Below are positions 1-5,802 of a stretch of DNA of 5,802 nt, piece by piece. The stretch is taken from assembly GCA_026391115.1 (NCBI GenBank), contig JAPLER010000378.1:1-5802 (forward strand), read 5' to 3'. Within the stretch, counting starts at the first letter, position 1. Every line of letters begins with the position of its first letter. Origin of the DNA: Bacteroidota bacterium. GTDB lineage: Bacteria > Bacteroidota > Bacteroidia > Chitinophagales > Chitinophagaceae. A model generated the notes under the pieces. It was not told where the DNA came from and searched no databases. It was given only the letters and a program-made list of their open reading frames with translations. A program made the translations under genes and the position numbers.

Positions 1-619
1 CAATTTCGCCATCCACCACAACATTTATAGTAAATATACGTCTTGTTCCTTCACGCTTTTCTTCTGCTACATCATACAATAAATTTTTTCCATTTTTAGT
101 TGCCCAGCCAATTAGTTTATTCTTAAGGTTAATATCAATTCCCTCAAGAGACTCAACAAACATATGTGGCATAACAATTTGCTTTAAAACCCATTTTTGC
201 GTTTTGATATAACCTTTATCTAAGTAAATAGCACCAATTACTGCTTCAAGTGTATTGCCAAAAATTTGACTATTGCGTAGTATGTTATCAGATTTATTAT
301 AATTCATCAATTGCTTAAAACCCATTTTTATAGCTATATCATTCAATTGTTGACGATTCACCATTTTACTACGCATTTCTGTCAAAAAACCTTCTCCTTT
401 TGTTGCGTAGCGTTTAAATAAATAATCTGCTACAATGCTACTTAATACAGCATCTCCTAGATACTCAAGCCTTTCATTATTATCAACCAATCCTTCTTTT
501 ATGCTACGATGACTTAAAGCAATTTCATATAGTTTTAAATTAACTACCTTAAGAGACAAGGTATTTTCAATCTCCTTTTTAAGATTTTTATTAGCCGAAT
601 AAAATAGTGAAGAAAACAA
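1..619 (-). CDS. rnc: Ribonuclease III (3' end outside window)
   Basis: This is an endoribonuclease that cuts double-stranded RNA in rRNA and mRNA maturation in the cytoplasm. I translated 206 codons before the window edge. The signature NERLEYLGDAV (residues 48-58) carries the catalytic Glu52 and Asp56. The second metal-binding motif, GNTLEAVIGAIYLD (121-134), keeps Glu125 but has Asn122 where E. coli has Asp114. From about residue 166 a double-stranded RNA binding domain begins (NLKNKLIGWATKNGK...), cut off by the edge. The reading frame is closed by TAA at 638-640 and has no ATG before the conserved core. The TTG at 617-619 is the best start, giving MFSSLFYSANKNLKKEIE, an N-terminal extension like that of related enzymes; a second TTG at 557-559 is possible. 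There is no clear Shine-Dalgarno sequence, as is common in Bacteroidota. Identification is firm; the exact start is less so. Confidence 0.95.
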   Translation of the reverse strand, partial: MFSSLFYSANKNLKKEIENTLSLKVVNLKLYEIALSHRSIKEGLVDNNERLEYLGDAVLSSIVADYLFKRYATKGEGFLTEMRSKMVNRQQLNDIAIKMGFKQLMNYNKSDNILRNSQIFGNTLEAVIGAIYLDKGYIKTQKWVLKQIVMPHMFVESLEGIDINLKNKLIGWATKNGKNLLYDVAEEKREGTRRIFTINVVVDGEI

Positions 620-644
620 TGGTAACGGGTGATTTATTTATGGT

Positions 645-652
645 CAAAAGTA
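645..652 (-). promoter_or_regulatory. Possible -7 promoter box for rnc
   Basis: On the minus strand this reads TACTTTTG, matching the Bacteroidota primary sigma factor -7 consensus TAnnTTTG. It lies in the 59-base gap between the RDD gene stop and the rnc TTG start. Transcription would begin about 15-20 bases before the start codon. No good TTG -33 element is seen at the expected distance upstream, and in AT-rich DNA such an octamer can occur by chance, so this is only a candidate. Confidence 0.3.
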
Positions 653-678
653 AAGGAAATAGGCGGCTTAAGAAGTTT

Positions 679-1074
679 CTATATTTCTACAACTTCGGTT
701 TTGCTTAAATAATCGTGCAGTGTTTTGTCTAAGAATGGAATAAAAAACATATCAATAATAAGGAGTCTTGTAAGGCTACGAATAAGTATTTGAAAGAAAC
801 CTGGCTTTGTATTATTGCTAGTAACAACTTTTGTATAACTCATTATTTTACCAACAGTTCTTTTAAAAAATAACTCTGTTAAAAAGTAATAAAAGAATAG
901 TACAGCAAAGAACAAATAGCCAAAATTGAAATAATATTTGAAAGGCACATTGCGTAGCTTAAACTGTTCTGCGTAGTATTGATTTATTTTTGAAATAATA
1001 TAGCTAATCAAAAAAACAACTAACGTATCAATTAAAAAATTAATGACTCTTGTACCAATACCAACTTTGTTCAT
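679..1074 (-). CDS. RDD family membrane protein
   Basis: A 131-residue inner-membrane protein of the RDD family. The family hallmarks are visible: Arg9 and Asp16 in TRVINFLID at the start of the first membrane segment (about 12-30), a second hydrophobic segment (about 50-69), then the FFKRTVGKIMSYTKVV stretch (69-84) that corresponds to the family's T-x-GK...VV loop. A last short hydrophobic segment (about 102-114) is followed by LHDYLSKTEVV, the usual ending. The molecular function of most RDD proteins is unknown; some have been linked to ion transport, but nothing here shows a substrate. The start chosen is the ATG at 1072-1074, because it begins directly before the family motif. A longer reading from GTG at 1120-1122 adds 16 residues encoded by a terminator hairpin and its T-tract, which is unlikely to be coding. 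The gene follows the PorU2-like gene after a terminator and precedes rnc by 59 bases. Confidence 0.88.
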   Translation of the reverse strand: MNKVGIGTRVINFLIDTLVVFLISYIISKINQYYAEQFKLRNVPFKYYFNFGYLFFAVLFFYYFLTELFFKRTVGKIMSYTKVVTSNNTKPGFFQILIRSLTRLLIIDMFFIPFLDKTLHDYLSKTEVVEI

Positions 1075-1079
1075 ATATG

Positions 1080-1087
1080 CAAACTTA
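1080..1087 (-). promoter_or_regulatory. Possible -7 box directly before the RDD gene
   Basis: On the minus strand this reads TAAGTTTG, matching TAnnTTTG, and ends only five bases before the ATG at 1074. If used, the transcript would be nearly or fully leaderless. It sits immediately after the T-tract of the upstream terminator, the place where a new promoter would be needed. No convincing -33 TTG is seen upstream, since that position falls inside the hairpin. The evidence is the octamer and the context only. Confidence 0.25.
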
Positions 1088-1088
1088 T

Positions 1089-1127
1089 AAAAAAAGGTGT
1101 CAGGTTTTAAAAAACCTGGCACCTTTT
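1089..1127 (-). terminator. Intrinsic terminator after the PorU2-like gene
   Basis: An inverted repeat with arms 1096-1108 and 1111-1123, extendable by four A/T pairs on the outside (1092-1095 with 1124-1127). Read on the minus strand the stem is GGTGCCAGGTTTT with AAAACCTGACACC, with one C-A mismatch, and is followed by seven T residues (1095-1089). The mismatch becomes a G-U pair if transcribed on the plus strand, but there the T-tract is only four long and no plus-strand gene ends here. It begins 23 bases after the peptidase stop codon, as expected for its terminator, and ends 14 bases before the RDD gene ATG. Confidence 0.8.
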
Positions 1128-1149
1128 GAATTAAAGTTATTGAAAGAAC

Positions 1150-4092
1150 CTATCTCATCAAATACATTTTACCATAACCTGCTTTAAAATATTGATCTGT
1201 ATTTATCTCAGTTCCAAAGTTATCAGTTGGTGTAAACTTATCAAGTGCTTTATTATCAAGGCTTGTAATCACCCTATATAAATAAACGCCATTACCCAAC
1301 GCAGCACCATACATATCAGTTCCATCCCATTTGTAATCAGTTATATTTCTTCCAATATGTAAATTACCCAATTCTGTTTTGGTAATCTCTTTCACAATTT
1401 TTCCTGTTACAGTAAGTATTTGTATTCTAATATTATCTGGTACTTGTGTGCCTGTAAGTGTAAACACAAATGCTGTTGATGTTGTAAACGGATTTGGATA
1501 ATTAAATACATTACTAATCATAGGTTTATTATTCACCACAAATTGAACGCGATATTGTTGTGGACCAGCAGCATTCTCACTTTTATCTTTTGCTTGCACA
1601 AATAATTCGTAAGTACCATCCATTAAAAGATTTGGATTAAACTCAGCAGTAGCTGTGTTTTTGCCATCGCTTGCAGCTGGGATAAATCTTAAAGTATCAT
1701 TATCATATTTATATTTTCTTACTGTTCCATCTGGAAACTTGAGTTGAACACTTATTGTTGCTGTATCGTTGAGCAACATATAAATATGAATACCGTCAAA
1801 TGTTACATCTAAAACTGGATTAATATTATCTCCATTTACAAAAAACTTTTTAAATGCAAAATTGTTGGTCAGTGTTTGTTCTTTGGGTGCATCATTAGGA
1901 TTAATACTTATATAAAAATTATTATTTCCTACAAAGCTGGCACTATTAATTGTTGTTTTTATTGTATCAACATTTCCTGGTAGCAATTTCTTAAGTTTTG
2001 GAACAGTAATAATATTCGTAACATTTGCATTATCTATAATGTTAAGTTTAACTTCCAAACTATCGCCATAAGCAGTATTGCTTACATTTTTAAATGCCAT
2101 AGATATGTTTTGCATTTCGCCCTTTTGCAAAGTATCTTTAAATACAAAATTAATTGGCATTAAAGCACCTTCAGGTAAAACGTCTGCAAGTAATCTCCAA
2201 TATTTTAATTGATATGCAGTAAGGTTTACAGTATCTTTTACCTGCATATAAATTTTCAAATATGGATATGTAGTGGCATCAATAGTACTTATGTCGTTAT
2301 TGATTTGAGTTTCTGTGTAGTTATACAATGTATCTACAGTATTATCTGCTTTTACACCCAATAATTTTAATGCTATTATATCTTGTAAATCATTTCTATT
2401 GCCCGTCCACAACATATTATACCATTTTGTTGCAGGACCAAATTTTGGTGAAACTATAGTGCCTTGTGTAGGTTTAGTTGCAACATTTACTTTCAACATC
2501 ATAATATCACTACTGTCTATACTTAATTTAGATACAGGAGTAAAAGCAGTGTTATTTTTTTGGTAAACAAATGCAAATGAGCGTAATCTATTGAATGAAT
2601 CTATATCATTAAAACCTGCTGTTTTTAAACGATGATACAAACTGTTGCCAGTTCCAAATAAACTCTCATCTTGTTTCCAATCTTGTGCAAATGTAGGTTG
2701 CCCCAAAGCCACATTATTATTACCATCTCTATACATAGCCAATATTGGACGCACCACTACATAACTACCATTTTGTATAGCATTGTCCATAAAATCCATT
2801 GCTGCTTTTCTGCCTGCAGATGTTTTAGTTTCGAAACTAAAATCATATTCTTTTCCTGGAATGCAACCATTGGTATAAAACAAACTTCCATATTGCCCCT
2901 GCTGCCCTACACTACAATTGTACATTGCAGCAAGGCTAGATTGATTATAAACTGTAAATGTGATATTATTATCTCTATAACAAGAACCATAAGTTACGGG
3001 ATTGGCTGCATCATTAACAGCAATACTCATTCTATCATTAAAAGGTAAAATGCTATTGTAAATTGTAAGAGAATTATTTACAGATGTAAAATTAAATTTA
3101 CGCAAGCTAGTATCTGCAACAATATTATTCAAATTGCTTTCGCAGTGTTGATAAAAATGAGATTGATTGAAACCTGATGTTGTTGCATTTTTTAAATAAA
3201 CAAAACTACTATTTGCCCAACGATAATCTGAACCTGTAGAAGGTATAGTTGCTACACGCCAATAATACACTGTACTATCTGTAAAAGTTATAGCAGGGTC
3301 AAATTCAATTAAGCCACCAACAGATGAAATAGTTTTAGATATTTTAAAAGTAGAGTTGAATAAAGTAGTAGTATCCATTTCCATTACATATTGACGCAAT
3401 GGTGTAAAAACATTGGCTGTAGAAGCACTAAGCTTACTTTGCGATGTATTGATAATTGAATAGTTGTAAGGATAAATAGGTTTTATTTCATCTTCAAAAA
3501 TTACAAATTGTTTTGTAACACTATTGTTGTTTTCACTTAATTCATCATATTGATTGTCTGCATCAATGGTAATTGTAATACTATTATTTCCTTTGTCAGC
3601 TAAAGCAATAATAGGTATAGTAATATTTACAGAAGTATCATCTAAATATTTTATAGATGGAATTTTTTTATTTATTAATTCTACAACACTGTTATTAGGG
3701 AATGTTCTTTTTATAACAAGTTTTACGCTATCCCCAGTTCCTTTGCCAATATTGTAAATACTTGCTTTTACCGTAAAGGAATTATCAAGTATTGAAACAA
3801 ATGTTGGGCTAATTTTTACCTGTGGATCTTCTACAACAAAATCTGTTTTTTCGCTAGCATATACTTTTATTGCTGGGTCACCATGCAGCAAAAATTGTTC
3901 GGCATGTGTATTGCTTAAATAATCTGCAAGGTTATTAGAAGTAACTTTTAAATGGTTTAGAGCACTCAACATATTTACACCAATACTTTTGCCATAATCT
4001 AGCTTACATACTGAGTTATAAAAACCAGTAGAGTAATAATATAGTGGTGTAGTTACTCCAAAATGAGATGTAGCAATAAATGCAATACCAAG
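1150..4092 (-). CDS. porU2: PorU2-like C25 peptidase, C-terminal part (after frame change)
   Basis: This is the downstream part of the same gene as 4016-5802, in the +1 frame. It resumes the C25 domain at LGIAFIATSHFGVTTPLYYY and runs to HGDPAIKVY (near 3880), the typical end of C25 domains. Then come a CARDB-like module (about 3815-3500, ending DNQYDELSENNNSV), an fn3-like module with TVYYWRV (about 3490-3230), a central region with GFNQSHFYQH and GRKAAMDFMDNAIQNGSYVVV whose fold I cannot name firmly (about 3210-2550), and a second CARDB-like module (about 2160-1830, ending LTNNFAFKKFFV). A FlgD-like C-terminal domain follows: NYPNPF (near 1500), a WDGTDMYG turn and GNGVYLYRV, with the tail KAGYGKMYLMR. 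These are features of proteins annotated as putative T9SS sortase PorU2, which would act at the outer membrane or surface. Taken alone, its first ATG is at 3970-3972 with no signal peptide, so this part is not plausible as a separate exported protein. The frame is closed upstream by TAA at 4099-4101. Confidence 0.85.
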   Translation of the reverse strand, partial: LGIAFIATSHFGVTTPLYYYSTGFYNSVCKLDYGKSIGVNMLSALNHLKVTSNNLADYLSNTHAEQFLLHGDPAIKVYASEKTDFVVEDPQVKISPTFVSILDNSFTVKASIYNIGKGTGDSVKLVIKRTFPNNSVVELINKKIPSIKYLDDTSVNITIPIIALADKGNNSITITIDADNQYDELSENNNSVTKQFVIFEDEIKPIYPYNYSIINTSQSKLSASTANVFTPLRQYVMEMDTTTLFNSTFKISKTISSVGGLIEFDPAITFTDSTVYYWRVATIPSTGSDYRWANSSFVYLKNATTSGFNQSHFYQHCESNLNNIVADTSLRKFNFTSVNNSLTIYNSILPFNDRMSIAVNDAANPVTYGSCYRDNNITFTVYNQSSLAAMYNCSVGQQGQYGSLFYTNGCIPGKEYDFSFETKTSAGRKAAMDFMDNAIQNGSYVVVRPILAMYRDGNNNVALGQPTFAQDWKQDESLFGTGNSLYHRLKTAGFNDIDSFNRLRSFAFVYQKNNTAFTPVSKLSIDSSDIMMLKVNVATKPTQGTIVSPKFGPATKWYNMLWTGNRNDLQDIIALKLLGVKADNTVDTLYNYTETQINNDISTIDATTYPYLKIYMQVKDTVNLTAYQLKYWRLLADVLPEGALMPINFVFKDTLQKGEMQNISMAFKNVSNTAYGDSLEVKLNIIDNANVTNIITVPKLKKLLPGNVDTIKTTINSASFVGNNNFYISINPNDAPKEQTLTNNFAFKKFFVNGDNINPVLDVTFDGIHIYMLLNDTATISVQLKFPDGTVRKYKYDNDTLRFIPAASDGKNTATAEFNPNLLMDGTYELFVQAKDKSENAAGPQQYRVQFVVNNKPMISNVFNYPNPFTTSTAFVFTLTGTQVPDNIRIQILTVTGKIVKEITKTELGNLHIGRNITDYKWDGTDMYGAALGNGVYLYRVITSLDNKALDKFTPTDNFGTEINTDQYFKAGYGKMYLMR

Positions 4093-5802
4093 TAGGTTTT
4101 ACAAATCTTTGTACATCATAATCAAAAAAGTTACCTGCACTACAACCATTTACAAGAAATACTGGGTATTTGCCATAGTTGTTATAATCATCTGGATTAT
4201 TTAAATTATAAGCCAAGCCACTTGCTGCACTATGCCCAAAATAAGTAAGCAAGCCAATACCACTTTCAAACAACTTAGCAATATCATTTTGGGTTACATT
4301 AGTAGCACTTCCACTTGTTTTACTAAGTGTTACTGTAGTGCCACAATAATTTGTATCAGTAGCTATAGTTTCATATCCTTTTAAATAATATGTCAATAAA
4401 TTACTTAACCCAATATCGTCTGCACCTGCAACATGTACCAATTGTTTCATCCAAAGTTTATTAGCTATGCTTTGTGTAGTGCTTGCACCTTGTTGTTCAT
4501 ATAATTTTACTTTATCTAAATAATCTGTAACTTCTTGTTGTGTAATGGCACTTAATCTACCAAAAGGCAATATAGGTGCGGGTTGTGCACTATTTGGAGA
4601 TACTAGCAATGCATCGCTTGCAGGCCAACCAAAAGTGGGTACTAGGTCTTGCTTTTCAATATCATCAACTTCGCTAGTTGGTTTAAACATTCTATACTCA
4701 TCGTAAGTAACAGCTTTACCTATTAAAAAAACATACTTGGGTGTAGCTGCAAAACTTGCTTTTGCAAAGCGTAAAAAATTTCTAATACTTAATGGATGTT
4801 TTTTTACACCATAAGCAAACTGGTCTGTTAATTCATCTATATCAAATACCTTAGCATTAAAACTACCGCCACTAGCAGTGCTTCTATATTGTCTGTACTG
4901 CTCAACAGCATTACTGCCACTTGTTAAAATTTTATTAGAAACAATCAAATAATCTGCTTGATTGCTTGAAGTAGAAAAATTAATAAAACTCTTTGTTTCA
5001 ATATTGGTAATACTAGTGACGCTGGTATTGCTTCTACTTATCAAAACATAATTGGTAGTAGCAGATGTTGCAGGTATAACAAATTGTAAAATGCCAGTAA
5101 TACTAGTATCTGCATTATAATATTTTAAATTAGTAGCATCGTACAAAACAGGTATTGCACCATTATTATTAAAATTACTAATGCGTAAATAATTACCTAC
5201 ACCTGATGATGGTAAACTAAACTCAAAACTAGTTTGGTTATTAAAATTAAACTGACGAGGATATTGCAATTCAAAAAAACTAGCTACAGCTCTGTCGTAA
5301 GTATCACTAGTTACAATTTGTATAGATGCTGTGTCTGTGTTTCCATTAAAACTGGATAATGCTATATTATTAATGGTATTAATATTAGCAGCAAAACCAT
5401 TAAAGGTTTTGGTTAAAATTGTATTGCTATTGATATTTAGTTTTATGCTTCTGTTTTTATTGGCATTGCCAGCCAAGCCAGCAATTACAGAAGCCTGTTG
5501 ACTACTGCTTGCTAGGTACAAATTACCCAATGGAATTTTATATGCACCATCTGTAATATTGATATCTTTTGTGCTTAAAAACTCAGCAGCATCGTAGCTA
5601 GACGAATAAATATCTTCGCCATAATATACTGCATAACCCCTGTTAGCTCTTTCTCTGAAATTAAATCTTAAGCTATGCATAAAATAAGATTCTGATGGCA
5701 ATGTATTACCAGCAACATTATTTGTAGCAAATACATATCGCAAATTGGGTGTAGCCTTGTTTACTGTTAAAAAATAAGTAGCAGTATCTGAAAATAGACT
5801 TA
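4016..5802 (-). CDS. porU2: PorU2-like C25 peptidase, N-terminal and catalytic part (5' end outside window)
   Basis: A gingipain-like C25 cysteine peptidase. The frame stays open to the right edge (first full codon 5800-5798), where TYFLTVNKATPNLRY continues smoothly into the rest, so the true start and signal peptide lie outside. A TTG at 5741-5743 is internal. Counting from the edge, a beta-rich pro-region covers about residues 1-280 (SYDAAEFLSTKDI and similar). The C25 domain then starts near ADYLIVSNKILTSG (about 282) and includes AVEQYRQYRS and YVFLIGKAVTYDEYRMF. The catalytic pair is visible: His in LTYFGHSA (residue 523, bases 4232-4234) and Cys in FLVNGCSAGNFF (residue 553, bases 4142-4144), 30 residues apart, close to the gingipain spacing. 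After QRFVKPT the frame turns to unrelated sequence (WYCIYCYISFW...) and stops at TAA 4016-4018, while the family sequence continues in the +1 frame. In-window length is about 1,549 codons over both parts, fitting a PorU2-like protein of roughly 1,600-1,700 residues. Role in processing T9SS cargo is inferred from the family. Confidence 0.85.
   Translation of the reverse strand, partial: SLFSDTATYFLTVNKATPNLRYVFATNNVAGNTLPSESYFMHSLRFNFRERANRGYAVYYGEDIYSSSYDAAEFLSTKDINITDGAYKIPLGNLYLASSSQQASVIAGLAGNANKNRSIKLNINSNTILTKTFNGFAANINTINNIALSSFNGNTDTASIQIVTSDTYDRAVASFFELQYPRQFNFNNQTSFEFSLPSSGVGNYLRISNFNNNGAIPVLYDATNLKYYNADTSITGILQFVIPATSATTNYVLISRSNTSVTSITNIETKSFINFSTSSNQADYLIVSNKILTSGSNAVEQYRQYRSTASGGSFNAKVFDIDELTDQFAYGVKKHPLSIRNFLRFAKASFAATPKYVFLIGKAVTYDEYRMFKPTSEVDDIEKQDLVPTFGWPASDALLVSPNSAQPAPILPFGRLSAITQQEVTDYLDKVKLYEQQGASTTQSIANKLWMKQLVHVAGADDIGLSNLLTYYLKGYETIATDTNYCGTTVTLSKTSGSATNVTQNDIAKLFESGIGLLTYFGHSAASGLAYNLNNPDDYNNYGKYPVFLVNGCSAGNFFDYDVQRFVKPTWYCIYCYISFWSNYTTILLLYWFL
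4090..4098 (-). other. Frame-change site inside the C25 peptidase gene
   Basis: Reading on the minus strand, the upstream frame encodes VQRFVKPT (codons GTA AAA CCT ACT) and the downstream frame encodes LGIAFIATSHFG starting at CTT (4092-4090). The downstream frame has a TAA at 4101-4099, so the change must fall in the roughly nine bases that follow it. One base too many (for example one A of the AAAA run at 4097-4100) or two bases missing would restore a single frame. There is no classical slippery heptamer and no nearby stop in the upstream frame that would suggest programmed shifting. The gene is thus a pseudogene, a deletion allele, or a victim of a sequence error. Confidence 0.8.

Noticed and set aside
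672..696. Inverted repeat GAAGTT/AACTTC around the RDD gene stop codon
   Set aside because: The stem is only six base pairs with a 13-base loop and no T-tract follows on the minus strand. It is too weak to call a terminator.
1075..1122. Extended RDD protein starting at GTG 1120-1122
   Set aside because: The added 16 codons coincide with the terminator hairpin and T-tract of the preceding gene, while the family motif begins just after the ATG at 1074.
2671..3048. Plus-strand open frame of 125 codons
   Set aside because: It lies fully inside the PorU2-like gene on the opposite strand, has a low-complexity Ile/His/Cys-rich composition and no recognisable domain: a shadow frame.
3554..3757. Plus-strand open frame of 67 codons
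   Set aside because: It is antisense to a well-supported CARDB-like region. Its hydrophobic composition is what antisense reading of such a sequence gives.
4090..4098. Programmed ribosomal frameshift
   Set aside because: There is no slippery heptamer, no stop codon at the shift point in the upstream frame and no obvious downstream stimulatory hairpin. Mutation, deletion or sequence error explains it more simply.
5741..5743. TTG as the start of the C25 peptidase gene
   Set aside because: The frame stays open to the window edge and the upstream codons give TYFLTVNKATPN, which fits the beta-rich pro-region, so the true start is outside.

Overview
The window is AT-rich, every gene lies on the minus strand, and it looks like a Bacteroidota chromosome. 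The largest gene matches, by family recognition, a gingipain-like C25 peptidase of the type IX secretion system (T9SS) sortase group. That system is confined to Bacteroidota. The YPNPF...GNGVYLYR C-terminal fold, the A-rich gene starts and TAnnTTTG promoter-like boxes agree with this. The PorU2-like architecture and low GC point to Chitinophagales/Chitinophagaceae, but this taxonomic narrowing is inference.

Layout in the direction of transcription (right to left): (1) 5802-1150 is one very long gene whose 5' end lies outside the window. It is a PorU2-like C25 cysteine peptidase with a pro-region, the C25 domain, two CARDB-like modules, an fn3-like module, a poorly characterised central module and a FlgD-like C-terminal domain. 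It is broken into two reading frames by a frame change near 4093, inside the catalytic domain and 17 codons after the catalytic Cys. (2) 1127-1089 is an intrinsic terminator 23 bases after its stop codon. (3) 1074-679 is a small RDD-family membrane protein; a longer GTG-start version would run through the terminator and is rejected. (4) 619-1 is ribonuclease III (rnc), starting at TTG, with its 3' end outside the window.

The genes do not form an obvious pathway. The peptidase would act in the periplasm or at the cell surface in T9SS cargo processing, the RDD protein sits in the inner membrane, and RNase III is cytoplasmic RNA processing. The terminator and the -7-like boxes before the RDD gene and rnc suggest separate transcription units, although the RDD gene and rnc could be co-transcribed (59-base gap).

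No RNA gene, CRISPR array, insertion sequence or large repeat was seen. The main point worth checking is the frame change in the peptidase, which may be a real lesion, a short deletion or a sequence error.
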